DNA of 64,000 bases from Stutzerimonas stutzeri (GTDB taxonomy: Bacteria; Pseudomonadota; Gammaproteobacteria; Pseudomonadales; Pseudomonadaceae). The stretch spans positions 22,115 to 86,114 of the forward strand of contig NZ_JAMOII010000016.1 in assembly GCF_024448985.1 (NCBI RefSeq). Reading direction: 5' to 3'. The stretch's first letter is position 1. The number at the start of each line of letters is the position of its first letter. A program made the position numbers and the translations under genes. The notes below the pieces were generated by a model. It was given only the letters and a program-made list of their open reading frames with translations. It had not been told where the DNA came from and did not search any database. Of the stretch, positions 25,685 through 36,095 are shown in pieces.

Positions 25685-27181
25685 TCACTTGTCTTTGAGC
25701 ATATGACCGCGTTCTTCCAAATTGATGTGCCAGCTCATGGCTTCGCGCAACATATGTGGAGTCTGGCCGCCCTTGTCGCATGCGCCTTCGAAGTAATTGT
25801 TCAGCGCATCGCGGTACGAAGGATGGACGCAGTTATCGATGATCACGCGGGCCCGTTCGCGCGGCGCCAGGCCACGCAGATCCGCCAGGCCTTGCTCGGT
25901 GACGAGAATTTCCACGTCGTGCTCGGTGTGGTCGACATGCGCAACCATTGGTACAACACTGGAAATGTTGCCGCCCTTGGCTATCGATTTGGTCACGAAG
26001 ATGGCCATGTGCGCGTTACGAGCGAAGTCACCGGAACCGCCGATGCCATTCATCATCTTGGTGCCGCCTACATGCGTCGAGTTGACGTTGCCGTAGATGT
26101 CGAACTCCAGAGCCGTGTTGATTCCAACGATACCCAGACGACGCACCAGTTCCGGATGGTTGGAGATTTCCTGCGGACGCAGCACCAGCTTGTCCTTGTA
26201 CTTCTCCAGATTGCCGAATACGCGATCGTTGCAGCGCTCGGACAGGGTGATGGAGCAACCGGAAGCGAACTTCATCTTGCCAGCATCGATCAATTCGAAA
26301 GTGCAGTCCTGCAGCACTTCGGAGTACATCACCAGATCTTCGAACGGCGAGTCGATCAGACCACATACAACGGCATTGGCGATGTTGCCGATACCCACCT
26401 GCATCGGACCAAGGTTCTTCGCCATGCGACCTTCATCGACTTCCTTCTTGAAGAATTCGATCAGGTGATTGGCGATGGCCTGGGTTTCTTCGTCTGCTGG
26501 CGTGACGGTGGAATAAGAATCCGGCTGCTCGGTAATGACGATAGCGGCGATCTTGGCCGGGTCGACCGGAATGGCGGCGGTGCCGATACGATCGTCGACC
26601 TTGGTCAGCGGGATCGGACCACGGTTCGGACGCTCACCCGGGAAATAGATGTCGTGCAGACCTTCCAGGTTAAGGTTATGCGCAAGGTTCAGCTCGACAA
26701 TGATCTTGTCGGCGAACACCGCTAGATTAGCGGAGTTACCCACGGAAGTAGTCGGTACGATGTAACCCTGTTCCGTAATGCTTACGGCCTCGACAATGGT
26801 CACGTCCGGGCGCTTGATCTGATTGTTGCGCATCTGCTCGACGGTGTGGGAGAGATGCTGATCAATGAACATCACCTCGCCCTGGTTGATCGCCTTGCGC
26901 AGAACGGCATCCGCCTGGAACGGACCGCGGCGAGCCAACAAACCGGCTGCGGCCATTTTCCCATCCAGGTCGTTACCGAGGCTGGCACCAGTGATGAGAC
27001 TGATCTTCAGCTTTTCGTCCTTGGCGCGATCGATCAACGCCAAAGGCACGGCTTTAGCCTCACCCGCACGGGTAAAGCCGCTCATGCCGACGGTCATGCC
27101 GTCTTGAATAAGAGTAGCGGCCTCTTGGGCGCTCATGACCTTGCTCTGCAGAGAGGACAAGCGGATGCGATCAGAATACAT
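25685..27181 (-). CDS. Acetyl-CoA hydrolase/transferase family protein (succinate CoA transferase-like)
   Basis: 498 aa. The Cat1/AarC-type CoA-transferase family is shown by DGMTVGMSGFTRAGEAKAVP, the glycine-rich GIGGSGDFARNAH and EQGLADLRGLAPRERARVII. Members transfer CoA between succinate, acetate and propionate in the cytoplasm. The start at 27181 has GAGG 7 bases upstream and begins at the family N-terminus MYSDRIRLSSL; the ORF extends upstream in frame to 27247 but without a binding site. Monocistronic, ending at its own terminator. Confidence 0.9.
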   Translation of the reverse strand: MYSDRIRLSSLQSKVMSAQEAATLIQDGMTVGMSGFTRAGEAKAVPLALIDRAKDEKLKISLITGASLGNDLDGKMAAAGLLARRGPFQADAVLRKAINQGEVMFIDQHLSHTVEQMRNNQIKRPDVTIVEAVSITEQGYIVPTTSVGNSANLAVFADKIIVELNLAHNLNLEGLHDIYFPGERPNRGPIPLTKVDDRIGTAAIPVDPAKIAAIVITEQPDSYSTVTPADEETQAIANHLIEFFKKEVDEGRMAKNLGPMQVGIGNIANAVVCGLIDSPFEDLVMYSEVLQDCTFELIDAGKMKFASGCSITLSERCNDRVFGNLEKYKDKLVLRPQEISNHPELVRRLGIVGINTALEFDIYGNVNSTHVGGTKMMNGIGGSGDFARNAHMAIFVTKSIAKGGNISSVVPMVAHVDHTEHDVEILVTEQGLADLRGLAPRERARVIIDNCVHPSYRDALNNYFEGACDKGGQTPHMLREAMSWHINLEERGHMLKDK

Positions 27182-27327
27182 TTGAGCCTCAAACCAACGG
27201 ACAATCGGGAGGTCGCAGTCTATTACGTTTAATCTCGGCTGAGTCACAGACCAAGGTCGTAGTGAAAACCGCCTTTAATAACCGACGGAAATAACCCGCT
27301 TTGATTGCTGTGAACTGCGAACATAAA

Positions 27328-27360
27328 AAAGCCGGATGACCTAACGGCCTCCGGCTTTCT
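27328..27360 (-). terminator. Intrinsic terminator of tRNA-Lys
   Basis: 9-bp stem AAAGCCGGA / TCCGGCTTT. On the minus strand it runs into CTTTTTTATG, a strong T-run, and so ends the tRNA-Lys transcript. Confidence 0.8.
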
Positions 27361-27377
27361 GCTCCCCAAGGAGAATA

Positions 27378-27453
27378 TGGTGGGTCGTGTAGGATTCGAA
27401 CCTACGACCAATTGGTTAAAAGCCAACTGCTCTACCAACTGAGCTAACGACCC
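27378..27453 (-). tRNA. tRNA-Lys (anticodon TTT)
   Basis: 76 nt including encoded CCA. The acceptor stem GGGTCGT pairs with ACGACCC and the discriminator is A. The anticodon loop CTTTTAA gives TTT, and the T loop GGTTCGAATCC is standard. It stands alone, downstream of the queC end and followed by its own terminator. Confidence 0.97.
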
Positions 27454-27510
27454 AATGCGGGGCGCATGATACTGATTTGATTGATTAAATCAAAGTTTTT
27501 TTGGAAAAAA

Positions 27511-28185
27511 TTAACGGTAGCGAGTCGGGTCTGAAAGGCCGGCCTGCTCAAAACCTGCAGCTCGCAAACGGCAGCTGTCGCACTTTCCACAAGCGCGCCC
27601 ATCGTCGTCGGCCTGGTAGCACGAAACGGTCATCGCATAATCAACACCCAGACGGGCACCAGCCTGGACGATCTCCGCCTTGCTCAAGTTCTGCAAGGGT
27701 GCACGAATGGCAAACCCCTGCCCCTCCACGCCAGCCTTGGTCGCAAGATTGGCCATGCGCTCGAAGGCATCGATAAATTCTGGACGGCAATCGGGGTAAC
27801 CGGAGTAGTCGACGGCATTGACTCCAATGAAAATATCCTGAGCGCCGAGCACCTCCGCCCAGCCCAACGCCAACGAGAGAAACACGGTGTTGCGTGCCGG
27901 CACATAGGTTACCGGTATACCTTCCTCGGGCGCCTCCGGCACCTCGATGCTACAGTCGGTGAGCGCCGAGCCCCCTATCCCATCGAGATTCATGCCGATG
28001 ACCTTGTGTTCCACCACGCCCAATTGGCGAGCAACCCGCTCGGCAGCCTGCAGCTCCGCACGGTGACGCTGACCATAATCGAAGCTCATGGTGTAGCAAG
28101 CGTAACCTTGCGCTTTAGCCATCGCGACAACGGTTGCAGAATCGAGTCCGCCCGAAAGGAGGATTACGGCTTTCTTGTCAGTCAT
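27511..28185 (-). CDS. queC: 7-cyano-7-deazaguanine synthase QueC
   Basis: 224 aa. The ATP pyrophosphatase P-loop SGGLDS is near residue 11 and the zinc-binding [10 protein letters not shown] motif is near the C-terminus. It converts 7-carboxy-7-deazaguanine to preQ0 for queuosine tRNA modification. It follows queE with a gap of about 60 bp in the same direction, giving two consecutive pathway steps. Confidence 0.95.
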   Translation of the reverse strand: MTDKKAVILLSGGLDSATVVAMAKAQGYACYTMSFDYGQRHRAELQAAERVARQLGVVEHKVIGMNLDGIGGSALTDCSIEVPEAPEEGIPVTYVPARNTVFLSLALGWAEVLGAQDIFIGVNAVDYSGYPDCRPEFIDAFERMANLATKAGVEGQGFAIRAPLQNLSKAEIVQAGARLGVDYAMTVSCYQADDDGRACGKCDSCRLRAAGFEQAGLSDPTRYR

Positions 28186-28246
28186 ATCTTTTTACCTTGA
28201 GATTCCGGCACATTCAGGAAACAAAAAACAGCCACTCCGGCGCGTA

Positions 28247-28894
28247 TCAATGGCCGGGTGCATCGTCCCAAAGAATTTTGTGCAGCTGCAGCTGCAATCG
28301 TACCGGGAGGTTGTCACTGACGATCCAGTCGGCTAACGCCCTGGCATCTACCTGCCGATGGCTAGGCGAGAACAGCACCTCGCCAGCACGAGCATCCAGC
28401 CGGTACTCGATAAGCTTGGATACAGCCCAGTCGTAATCTTCGCGTGAACAAATTACAAACTTGACCTGATCGTTCCGTGTTAGCTGACCGATGTTTTCGT
28501 AAAGATTGCGACCCATCTCGCCCGAGGCCGGAGTCTTCAGATCGACAACCCGGCTTACTCGAGTATCGGTATCGGAAATATCCAGCGCACCACTTGTCTC
28601 CAATGAAACTTCATAGCCCGCGTCGCAGAGTTCGCGCAGCAGCGGAAGACAGTTCGGCTGAGCCAGCGGTTCGCCCCCCGTGACGCAGACGTAGCGAGGC
28701 TTATAGGACGCGACCCGCTCGAGAATTGCTTCGAGCGACATGATCTCGCCACCACTGAAAGCGTAGGCGGTATCGCAGTAATGACAGCGCAGGGGGCAGC
28801 CGGTCAGGCGGACGAACACAGTAGGCAGGCCACTGGTACGGGTCTCCCCCTGCAGCGAGTAGAAAATCTCGGAAATTCGCAGGGTATTTTGCAT
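28247..28894 (-). CDS. queE: 7-carboxy-7-deazaguanine synthase QueE
   Basis: 215 aa radical-SAM enzyme. The cluster-binding cysteines are in CPLRCHYCDT (C-x3-C-x2-C), followed by the VTGGEPLAQ block that binds S-adenosylmethionine. The ring-contracting reaction makes the deazaguanine core. The start at 28894 (MQNTLRIS) matches the family; an upstream in-frame ATG at 28927 adds unrelated residues. It lies between cpoB and queC on the minus strand, separated from cpoB by a terminator. Confidence 0.95.
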   Translation of the reverse strand: MQNTLRISEIFYSLQGETRTSGLPTVFVRLTGCPLRCHYCDTAYAFSGGEIMSLEAILERVASYKPRYVCVTGGEPLAQPNCLPLLRELCDAGYEVSLETSGALDISDTDTRVSRVVDLKTPASGEMGRNLYENIGQLTRNDQVKFVICSREDYDWAVSKLIEYRLDARAGEVLFSPSHRQVDARALADWIVSDNLPVRLQLQLHKILWDDAPGH

Positions 28895-28964
28895 ATCAGC
28901 CACGGGCGTGACGGCTAAACAGGCCATCCGCCTCCGTTGCGGGAAAAGGGCAGCGATTCTAACG

Positions 28965-28993
28965 AAAAAACCCGCTCTATGGGCGGGTTTTTG
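28965..28993 (-). terminator. Intrinsic terminator at the end of the Tol-Pal operon
   Basis: Stem AAAAACCCGC / GGCGGGTTTTT around a TCTATG loop, 22 bases beyond the cpoB stop. On the minus strand it ends in TTTTTTCG. Confidence 0.8.
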
Positions 28994-29015
28994 TTACTGG
29001 CGCCGACGGATCGGC

Positions 29016-29843
29016 TTATCGATTCAGTTGGCGCTGAGCCAACTGCGCAGCCGAGCTGTTCGGGTAGTCGGCAATGACCTGACGAAGGATCCCGTCAGCC
29101 TTGTCACGATTGCCCAGCCGCACTTCGACATCCGCAAGCTTGTACAGCGAGTCAGGAACCTTGCTGTGCTGAGGATACGTCTGACTGACCTTCGCGAATG
29201 CCTGACCGGCCCCCTGCAAATCTCCCTTGGCGAGATTGACCTCGCCCAGCCAGTACTGTGCATTACCGGCATAGGGGCTTTGGGGATATCTACGCAAGAA
29301 GGCGGAAAAAGCCTGACTGGCCTTGTCGAAATCCTTCGCTTTGATCAAATCGAAAGCGGCGTCGTAGTACAGCTTTTCCCTTTCGGGATCCGCCGATTGA
29401 CTGTTTGCCTGATCTTGCCCGGACGCATTCGCAGGCGTTTGCACCGAGCCACCGGCGTTACTGCTGCCCGTGGCTGACGAATTCTGGCTGGCCAAACCGC
29501 CTGATGCGGCGTTCGCCAAGCGACTATCCAAATCCTGATAACGCTCCAGGCCCTCCTGCTTCAGGCGCTGGATCTCATTCTGTTGCACTTCCAGCATACC
29601 GCGCAGTTGCGCGATTTCTTCCTGCATCTGCTGCAACTGAACGAAGAGCATGCCCTGCGCCGAAGACGGAGCCGACGCTCCGCCCCCGACATAGGCACCG
29701 CCAGTATCTGCTCCAGAGGAATAACCCGACTCAGGCGCACCGCTTTGGGTTTGCGAGTCGTATTCAATCACTGGGACTTGAGCCGCCGCGAAAAACGGAA
29801 GACCAAGCGCGATAAGCGTCAGAACGTAACGGTGCTTGAGCAT
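29016..29843 (-). CDS. cpoB: Cell division coordinator CpoB (YbgF), TPR protein
   Basis: 275 aa. A signal peptide ends at LPFFAAAQ (residue 22). Residues ~60-110 form a coiled coil rich in Q and E (QLQQMQEEIAQLRGMLEVQQ), followed by a Ser/Asn/Gly-rich linker, and the last ~120 residues are tetratricopeptide repeats beginning DAAFDLIKAKDFDKA. CpoB links the Tol-Pal motor to PBP1B during septation in the periplasm. It is the last gene of the ybgC-tolQRAB-pal-cpoB cluster, followed by a terminator. Confidence 0.93.
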   Translation of the reverse strand: MLKHRYVLTLIALGLPFFAAAQVPVIEYDSQTQSGAPESGYSSGADTGGAYVGGGASAPSSAQGMLFVQLQQMQEEIAQLRGMLEVQQNEIQRLKQEGLERYQDLDSRLANAASGGLASQNSSATGSSNAGGSVQTPANASGQDQANSQSADPEREKLYYDAAFDLIKAKDFDKASQAFSAFLRRYPQSPYAGNAQYWLGEVNLAKGDLQGAGQAFAKVSQTYPQHSKVPDSLYKLADVEVRLGNRDKADGILRQVIADYPNSSAAQLAQRQLNR

Positions 29844-29849
29844 GACTTA

Positions 29850-30356
29850 TTACTTACGCAGCTCAACGCGGCGGTTTTGAGCCCAGGACTGCTCGTCGTT
29901 GCCCATGGCAACCGGACGCTCTTCACCGTAGGAAACCAGTTCCAGCTGAGCAGGAGATACGCCCTGCAGAACCAGGTAGCGCTGAACAGCCTTGGAGCGA
30001 CGCTCACCCAGAGCCATGTTGTACTCACGAGTACCGCGCTCGTCGGTGTGGCCTTCCAGAACGACACGGTTGCCAGCGGACTTCAGGTCCTTGGCATGAA
30101 CGTCCAGAGCGCGCATGGCTTCCGGCTTCAGGTCCGAGCTGTCGTATTCGAAGTAGAAAGTAGTGATAGCGCGCAGAGCGGCTTCTTCGCCACCCATGCT
30201 GCCGTCGACAGCACCGCTGTCAGCGCCGTAGCCAGCGTTCGGATCAATGGCGGAGGAACCTTCGCCAGAGTCGTCGCCACCCTTGGACGAACAACCAACA
30301 GCTACGGCCAGAGCCAGAGTCAGCGCAGCGAACTTACCGAATTTCAGCATTTCCAT
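29850..30356 (-). CDS. pal: Peptidoglycan-associated lipoprotein Pal (OprL)
   Basis: 168 aa, the length I recall for P. aeruginosa OprL. The lipoprotein signal peptide ends at VAVGC, with the acylated cysteine followed by SSKGGDD. The OmpA-like peptidoglycan-binding domain is at ~60-168, with [14 protein letters not shown] and [12 protein letters not shown]. Pal anchors the outer membrane to the cell wall and is moved by the Tol motor. The start MEMLKFGK at 30356 is preferred over the in-frame ATG three codons earlier, by family comparison. Confidence 0.96.
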   Translation of the reverse strand: MEMLKFGKFAALTLALAVAVGCSSKGGDDSGEGSSAIDPNAGYGADSGAVDGSMGGEEAALRAITTFYFEYDSSDLKPEAMRALDVHAKDLKSAGNRVVLEGHTDERGTREYNMALGERRSKAVQRYLVLQGVSPAQLELVSYGEERPVAMGNDEQSWAQNRRVELRK

Positions 30357-30405
30357 GTGTAACAACCCCAGTTGTGTTTTTGGTTAGTAAAGCGTTGATA
30401 CCGCA

Positions 30406-31707
30406 TCAGTTCAGGTAAGGGGACCACGATGGCTCACGGACTTCGCCTTGAGCAGTAGGAAGCGGGAGCCTAACTCGACCATTGATTGATACGAGCATCA
30501 AGACTCCCCGGCCCTGCTGGCGGGTCGCGTAGATTAGCATGGTGCCATTAGGCGCAACAGTGGGCGACTCATCTAAACTCGTATCTGAGAGTAGCCGTAA
30601 ATTGCCGCGCTGCAGGTCCTGTGCTGCCACCTTGAAATTGGTGTAACCCTCCTGGCGATGAATCATCACCAGCGTCTTTTCATCTGCCGATAGTTTCGGG
30701 TTTGCGTTGTAGTTACCAACGAAAGTGACTCGTTCGGCATTATTGCTACCCAGACGCTGCTTGTAGATCTGTGGCTTGCCCGCGCGATCCGAGGTGAAGT
30801 AGATAGTCTGACCGTCGGCGCCCCAGAAAGGCTCCGTGTCAATTGCGTAATGATTGGTGAGTCGCTGCAACTGACGCGACCCAAGATCCATCACGTAGAT
30901 TTCCGGATTGCCATCCTTCGACAGCACGAATGCTAGGCGATTGCCGTCCGGCGAGAATGCCGGCGCACCGTTGAGCCCTTCGAAATTGGTAATCTGCTCA
31001 CGACGCCCCGTGTCGATGTGCTGCATGAAAATACGTGGGCGCTTCTGTTCAAAAGAAACGTAGGCGATGCGACGGCCATCCGGCGAATAGCGCGGCGACA
31101 GAATCGGCTCACGGGATTGCAGCAGCGTCACGGCGCGCGCACCGTCGTAGTCAGAACGCTGCAGCGTGTAACGCGTATTGGTGCCGCCGAGACGTTCAGC
31201 GGTAACGTAGAGCAAGCGCGTGGAGAAAGCCCCCTTGATGCCCGTCAGCTTTTCGAACGCCTGGTCAGCTGCGAAATGCGCCATATCCCGCAGCTGATCC
31301 TGACCGCCACCCACGGTACCCGTCATGACCTGCTGTTCAGTGGTCACATTGAACACCTCGTAGCGGATCTGCAGTTTGCCGGCCGAAGGCTCGATGTTGC
31401 CGACCATGACGTACTGGGCACCCAATGCCTTCCAGTCACGAAAAATGATTTCGCTGCCACGAGTCGGCAGACTGATCATGTTCTGCTTGGGAATCGGCTG
31501 GAAAATACCGGTATTGCGCATGTCATTGCCGATGATTTCCGCCATGTCTTCCGGCAGCACAGTGCCGCCCTGCCAACCGAACGGCACAACCGCAATCGGA
31601 ATCGCACGATCGGTACCGCTGGTAACGACAATGTTCTTCTCCTGCGCCACGGCACTGCCCATCACGAACAGGAAAAAGACGATAAAACCTCGAAGGTAAT
31701 TGATCAC
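30406..31707 (-). CDS. tolB: Tol-Pal system protein TolB
   Basis: 433 aa periplasmic protein. A signal peptide ends at GSAVAQ (residue 22), then an alpha/beta domain to about residue 165 and a six-bladed beta-propeller with repeated [11 protein letters not shown]-, [11 protein letters not shown]- and [10 protein letters not shown]-type blades. TolB binds Pal and is released by TolA. It overlaps the tolA stop by 4 bp. Confidence 0.96.
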   Translation of the reverse strand: MINYLRGFIVFFLFVMGSAVAQEKNIVVTSGTDRAIPIAVVPFGWQGGTVLPEDMAEIIGNDMRNTGIFQPIPKQNMISLPTRGSEIIFRDWKALGAQYVMVGNIEPSAGKLQIRYEVFNVTTEQQVMTGTVGGGQDQLRDMAHFAADQAFEKLTGIKGAFSTRLLYVTAERLGGTNTRYTLQRSDYDGARAVTLLQSREPILSPRYSPDGRRIAYVSFEQKRPRIFMQHIDTGRREQITNFEGLNGAPAFSPDGNRLAFVLSKDGNPEIYVMDLGSRQLQRLTNHYAIDTEPFWGADGQTIYFTSDRAGKPQIYKQRLGSNNAERVTFVGNYNANPKLSADEKTLVMIHRQEGYTNFKVAAQDLQRGNLRLLSDTSLDESPTVAPNGTMLIYATRQQGRGVLMLVSINGRVRLPLPTAQGEVREPSWSPYLN

Positions 31708-32714
31708 AACGCTAGATCCTCAGGCGTAAATGTCATCGTGAACGAGCGATACGGCTGAAACTCCTGGGCAGTGAGCCCCTGCATTTCGGTCAGCCGACCA
31801 ATATTCTTTACTGCTGCGACCGCCGAATTATCGAACGGCGCATCGCCACTCGAACGCGAAACGGTTGCAGCGGTAATGGTGCCATCCGGCAGCATATTGA
31901 CCCGGAGCGTTACCGACATGTTGTTCCGGGCCGATGGCGGTCGGGTCCAGCCCTCTGCCGCACGCAGACGAATCAGGTCATCGAAGTTACCGGCTACCTG
32001 ATCGCCTTGAGTGTCAGCCATGGCCTGCTGCCGCTCCGTGTCTTCAGACAATAGCTCGGCAAGTGCTTGCGCCTTTTTGTCCTCGGCAGCCTTGCGGGCA
32101 GCCTCGGCTGCTGCTTTCTTCTTGGCTTCTTCGGCGGCCTTTTTCTTCGCAGCCTCAGCTGCCGCCTTTTTCTTTGCGTCCTCTGCCGCTTTCTTTTTCG
32201 CGGCCTCGGCAATAGCTTTCTTCTTGGCTTCTTCCGCAGCCTTTTTCTTGGCCGCCTCGTCAGCCGCTTTCTTCTTGGCGATATCCGCCTGTTTTTTCTG
32301 TTCGGCTAGTTTCTTGGCTTCTTCGGCTTTTTTCGCCTCCGCAGACTTCTTTGCCGCGTCAGCCTTCGCTGCTTCGGCCTTTCGAGCCTCGTCCGCCTTC
32401 TTTTGTTCCGCGGCCTTGGCGGCGGCCTGTTTCTGCTGCTCGGCCTTGCGCTGTTCCAGCTGCTCGGCTTCATACTGCTTGGCAGCAGTTTTCTGAGCCT
32501 CGCCCGCGATCTTCTGATTCGTCTGAGTCGTAGCTTGGCTCTGAGATTTGAGCTGGTACAAGGTCGCCTGAACGATGGGCTTGGATGGTGGCAGCTCCGG
32601 TGTCATGGCGAAGCTGACGAAGAGCATTCCGAAAATAACAATATGCAGCCCGACCGCCAGAATGGTGGGCCAGTAGTAGCTCTCCGAGCGTGAACGTTCC
32701 GGCTGTTGCATCAA
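31704..32714 (-). CDS. tolA: Tol-Pal system protein TolA
   Basis: 336 aa. A single inner-membrane helix is at about residues 15-37 ([20 protein letters not shown]), a long Ala/Lys/Glu helical domain at ~65-230, and the C-terminal globular domain from ~240 ([19 protein letters not shown]). TolA spans the periplasm and couples the TolQR motor to TolB-Pal. It overlaps tolR by 4 bp upstream and tolB by 4 bp downstream. Confidence 0.95.
   Translation of the reverse strand: MMQQPERSRSESYYWPTILAVGLHIVIFGMLFVSFAMTPELPPSKPIVQATLYQLKSQSQATTQTNQKIAGEAQKTAAKQYEAEQLEQRKAEQQKQAAAKAAEQKKADEARKAEAAKADAAKKSAEAKKAEEAKKLAEQKKQADIAKKKAADEAAKKKAAEEAKKKAIAEAAKKKAAEDAKKKAAAEAAKKKAAEEAKKKAAAEAARKAAEDKKAQALAELLSEDTERQQAMADTQGDQVAGNFDDLIRLRAAEGWTRPPSARNNMSVTLRVNMLPDGTITAATVSRSSGDAPFDNSAVAAVKNIGRLTEMQGLTAQEFQPYRSFTMTFTPEDLAL
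32024..32504 (-). repeat. Low-complexity Ala/Lys/Glu repeat region inside tolA
   Basis: Tandem degenerate repeats of the [14 protein letters not shown] kind encode the TolA helical spacer. At the DNA level the GCCTTTTTCTT-like segments recur several times, so copy-number differences between strains and assembly errors are likely here. Confidence 0.8.
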
Positions 32715-33163
32715 GGCGCCTCGGTAATCAAGCCGACGTTACCGACACCCGCTTCCTGCAGTCCGCCCATGGCGGACATCACCGAACCGTAGTCCACCGC
32801 CTTGTCGCCACGCACGAACACCTGAACCTGCTTACCCTGGCTACGGTTCTGGTTCATGATCGCGGTGACCGCTTTGGTCATCTCATCCAGTGTCAGGGCC
32901 TGATCCTGAACGGTTTCGGTGTCCACTTCGCTCCCGATGTTCCAGAAGTAAGTCTTGTCCGCCTTGATCGAAATGGTCAGTACTTGAGCATCGTTATCCT
33001 GGGGCAGGGCTTCGCTGCTGACCTTGGGCAGATCAACCTTTACGCCCTGATTGAGCATTGGCGCGGTCACCATGAAGATGACGAGCAGCACCAGCATCAC
33101 GTCGATGTAGGGCACCACGTTCATCTCGGCGACAGGTTTGCGTCTGTTGCGAATTCTGGCCAT
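32711..33163 (-). CDS. tolR: Tol-Pal system protein TolR
   Basis: 150 aa. One membrane helix at ~17-37 (VVPYIDVMLVLLVIFMV) contains the protonatable aspartate of the TolR/ExbD family, followed by a periplasmic domain. It forms the proton-driven motor with TolQ. The gap to tolQ is 12 bp and it overlaps tolA by 4 bp. Confidence 0.96.
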   Translation of the reverse strand: MARIRNRRKPVAEMNVVPYIDVMLVLLVIFMVTAPMLNQGVKVDLPKVSSEALPQDNDAQVLTISIKADKTYFWNIGSEVDTETVQDQALTLDEMTKAVTAIMNQNRSQGKQVQVFVRGDKAVDYGSVMSAMGGLQEAGVGNVGLITEAP

Positions 33164-33175
33164 GGCCTGGGGGCC

Positions 33176-33868
33176 TCAATCTTCGGTGGTGTGAACTTTG
33201 CGATGGAGAATCGCCTGGAATTCATCGGCGAAGGTGTAGTAACGGCCGATTAGCATTTCGCCACGCGCCGAGAAACGGTTGTAGGCGATCACCGCGGGAA
33301 TCGCCGCAAAGAGACCGATTGCAGTGGCAATCAATGCCTCGGCGATGCCGGGAGCGACAGTGGCGAGAGTCGCCTGCTGCACCTGTGCCAACCCGCGGAA
33401 CGAATTCATGATGCCCCAGACGGTACCGAACAGACCGATGTAAGGACTAGTAGAGCCGACGGTCGCGAGGAACGGCAAACTCTGATCGAGCTTTTCTTCT
33501 TCGCGGGAAATAGCGACACGCATAGCTCGGTTCACCGCATCCATCACGGCATCGGGATCTACGCCCTGCTGTTGGCGCAGACGGGAAAACTCCTTAAAAC
33601 CGGCGCGGAATATCTGCTCGACGCCGGAATCCGGATCGGGATTACTGCCGGCCTGGCGATACAACTTGGACAGGTCGATGCCCGACCAAAAACGTTCCTC
33701 AAAGGTGTCCAGCGAACGCTTGGCGGCACGCAGCATACTGCCGCGCTGGAAAATGATGATCCACGACATCACCGAAGCCGCCACCAGAATCAACATGACC
33801 AGCTGAACCACAAAGCTGGCGTTGCTGATCAGGCTCCACATGGACATATGGTCGACGTTGGGTTCCAC
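33176..33868 (-). CDS. tolQ: Tol-Pal system protein TolQ
   Basis: 230 aa with three membrane helices (about 17-37, 135-160 and 170-195) and the family block STSPYIGLFGTVWGIMNSFRG followed by VAPGIAEALIATAIGLFAAIPAV. It forms the ion channel with TolR. The start is 2 bp after the ybgC stop, so the two are translated together. Confidence 0.97.
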   Translation of the reverse strand: MEPNVDHMSMWSLISNASFVVQLVMLILVAASVMSWIIIFQRGSMLRAAKRSLDTFEERFWSGIDLSKLYRQAGSNPDPDSGVEQIFRAGFKEFSRLRQQQGVDPDAVMDAVNRAMRVAISREEEKLDQSLPFLATVGSTSPYIGLFGTVWGIMNSFRGLAQVQQATLATVAPGIAEALIATAIGLFAAIPAVIAYNRFSARGEMLIGRYYTFADEFQAILHRKVHTTED

Positions 33869-33870
33869 AC

Positions 33871-34314
33871 TTAGTCTCCTGCAGGGGATAGACCCGACTC
33901 GATGAAGGCTGTGCGCAGCGCTTCGGGAATAGGTCGGGGTTTCAAACTCTCGGTGCGTACACAGGCCACCAGAAACTGCCCTTCACAGAGCAGCAATTTG
34001 TCCTCGGCGCGTCGCACCTGCTGCCTGAAACGCAGGCTGGCGCGCTTTATTTCCATCACCTCGGCCGTTACCAGCAACTCGTCGTCCAGCCGCGCTGGCG
34101 CGTGGTAACGCGCTTCGCTCGAATGCACGACGAAAAGCAGGTCTTCGCCAACCAGTTGCGACTGGGCGAAACCCAGACTGCGCAACCGCTCGGTGCGGGC
34201 CCGCTCCATGAACTTGAGGTAATTGACGTAATAAACGATGCCGCCGGCATCGGTATCTTCGTAGTACACCCGACACCGATGAGTGAAGGGTTGAGCATCC
34301 GATTCCGCGCGCAT
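33871..34314 (-). CDS. ybgC: Acyl-CoA thioesterase YbgC (Tol-Pal associated)
   Basis: 147 aa hotdog-fold thioesterase. The catalytic aspartate is in [25 protein letters not shown]-type signature (blocks YYEDTDAGG and [10 protein letters not shown]). It hydrolyses acyl-CoA or acyl-ACP thioesters and is found with the Tol genes in most gammaproteobacteria. The start at 34314 (MRAESDAQ) fits the family better than the in-frame ATG at 34341. Confidence 0.93.
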   Translation of the reverse strand: MRAESDAQPFTHRCRVYYEDTDAGGIVYYVNYLKFMERARTERLRSLGFAQSQLVGEDLLFVVHSSEARYHAPARLDDELLVTAEVMEIKRASLRFRQQVRRAEDKLLLCEGQFLVACVRTESLKPRPIPEALRTAFIESGLSPAGD

Positions 34315-34365
34315 ACTAGAGCCAGGCCCCGTAAATTCCAATCGGGTGGGACAAGAATATTTTCT

Positions 34366-35418
34366 TCACTTTGTGTCGCCGTCGAACAGGTCCGCTACTG
34401 GCGAATCGCCCAGGCGTTTCGGCAGGTTCAGGCCGAAATGCAGATAGGCATGCCGGGTAACCACGCGCCCACGCGGCGTACGCATGATGTAGCCCTGCTG
34501 GATCAGATAGGGTTCGAGCACATCTTCGATGGTGTGGCGCTCTTCGCTGATGGCGGCGGCCAAATTGTCGATGCCCACTGGCCCGCCATCGAACTTCTCG
34601 ATCAATGTCAGCAGCAACCGTCGGTCCTGATGATCCAAGCCGCGCTCGTCTACATCGAGCATGTTCAGCGCGAGATCCGCTGTACGGCGAGTAATCTCAC
34701 CATTCCCACGAACTTCCGCAAAATCCCGCACCCGGCGCAGCAGGCGGTTGGCGATACGGGGCGTGCCGCGAGCACGACGGGCAATTTCGAAAGCGCCTTC
34801 GGCCTCGATAGCTAGGCCAAGAATGCCGGCCGAACGGCTGACGATGGTCGCCAGATCGGCCGTGGAATAGAACTCCAACCGTTGCACGATACCGAAGCGA
34901 TCACGCAGCGGATTAGTGAGCATGCCCGCACGAGTGGTGGCGCCAACCAACGTAAAGGGCGGCAGGTCGAGCTTGATCGAGCGCGCCGCAGGGCCTTCGC
35001 CGATCATGATGTCCAACTGAAAATCTTCCATCGCCGGATACAGCACTTCTTCAACGATGGGAGACAACCGATGGATCTCGTCGACGAAGAGCACGTCACC
35101 CCGCTCCAGATTGGTCAGCAGCGCGGCCAGATCACCGGGCCGCTCCAGCACGGGGCCGGAAGTACTCTTGATCGAGACACCCATTTCCTGAGCAATGATA
35201 TTGGCCAGCGTTGTCTTGCCGAGGCCCGGCGGGCCGAAGATCAAGGTGTGATCGAGGGCCTCGCTGCGCCCGCGAGCCGCACGGATGAACAGATCCATCT
35301 GCTCGCGTACGACCGGCTGGCCGATGTATTCGGCCAGACTCAGCGGGCGGATGGCACGGTCGAATTGTTCTTCGCGGTCGCGACCAGTGGCGGTAATCAG
35401 ACGATCGGCTTCGATCAT
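34366..35418 (-). CDS. ruvB: Holliday junction DNA helicase RuvB
   Basis: 350 aa AAA+ motor. The Walker A motif GPPGLGKTT and the Walker B segment LFVDEIHRL are present, as are the sensor block [18 protein letters not shown] and the winged-helix end with [22 protein letters not shown]. With RuvA it drives branch migration of Holliday junctions. It starts 4 bp after the ruvA stop. Confidence 0.97.
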   Translation of the reverse strand: MIEADRLITATGRDREEQFDRAIRPLSLAEYIGQPVVREQMDLFIRAARGRSEALDHTLIFGPPGLGKTTLANIIAQEMGVSIKSTSGPVLERPGDLAALLTNLERGDVLFVDEIHRLSPIVEEVLYPAMEDFQLDIMIGEGPAARSIKLDLPPFTLVGATTRAGMLTNPLRDRFGIVQRLEFYSTADLATIVSRSAGILGLAIEAEGAFEIARRARGTPRIANRLLRRVRDFAEVRGNGEITRRTADLALNMLDVDERGLDHQDRRLLLTLIEKFDGGPVGIDNLAAAISEERHTIEDVLEPYLIQQGYIMRTPRGRVVTRHAYLHFGLNLPKRLGDSPVADLFDGDTK

Positions 35419-35422
35419 GTGC

Positions 35423-36028
35423 TTACACCATTCCCTTCAGGGCACGGCGGATCAGATCTTCACTACTCAAATCGTCTTCCTGTACGGCGGATACGGCACG
35501 GCTGGCCTCTTGTGGCTTGAACCCAAGGGAAATCAGCGCGCTGACCGCATCATTCTCGGCGCTTGAGACTGCCATATTCGAGCGGGGTTCCACCACCAGA
35601 GGTGCGATGGACGGCATGCTCTCCCAGGCTTTGAAGCGATCCTTCAATTCCACCAGCAACCGCTCAGCTGTCTTCTTGCCGACGCCCGGGATCTTCACCA
35701 GCACGGACGTGTCCTGGGCTTGAACGCAGCGCACCAGCTCGTCCACCTCAAGGCCCGACATCAATGCCAGCGCCAGCTTGGGGCCGACGCCATTGAGCCG
35801 GATCAGTTCGCGAAACAGCTCTCGGTCGCGCTTCTCGGCAAAGCCATACAACAGCTGCGCATCCTCACGCACCACCATATGGGTGTGCAGCGTCACCGGC
35901 TCACCGACAGCAGGCAGGCGGTAGAGCGTGGTCATCGGCACCTCGACTTCATAGCCAACGCCATTCACATCCAGTATCAGATGCGGCGGCTGTTTCTCCG
36001 CCAGGGTCCCGCGCAAACGTCCAATCAC
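35423..36028 (-). CDS. ruvA: Holliday junction DNA helicase subunit RuvA
   Basis: 201 aa. The protein starts (G/M)[12 protein letters not shown] with a GTG at 36028, preceded by GAGAGGAA about 10 bases upstream. The longer in-frame ATG at 36070 adds 14 residues not present in relatives. The helix-hairpin-helix motifs [15 protein letters not shown] and [16 protein letters not shown] bind the junction. Gene order ruvC-ruvA-ruvB. Confidence 0.94.
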   Translation of the reverse strand: MIGRLRGTLAEKQPPHLILDVNGVGYEVEVPMTTLYRLPAVGEPVTLHTHMVVREDAQLLYGFAEKRDRELFRELIRLNGVGPKLALALMSGLEVDELVRCVQAQDTSVLVKIPGVGKKTAERLLVELKDRFKAWESMPSIAPLVVEPRSNMAVSSAENDAVSALISLGFKPQEASRAVSAVQEDDLSSEDLIRRALKGMV

Positions 36029-36095
36029 AGTTATCCATTCCTCTCTCGGCTGCAGAGCGCTGTCAGCCATGGTCTTTGCTACCCAGCTCTAGCTA

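Noticed and set aside
32024-32504. Repetitive stretch considered as a tandem-repeat element or CRISPR-like array
   Set aside because: The repeats are codon-level Ala/Lys/Glu repeats of TolA without unique spacers.
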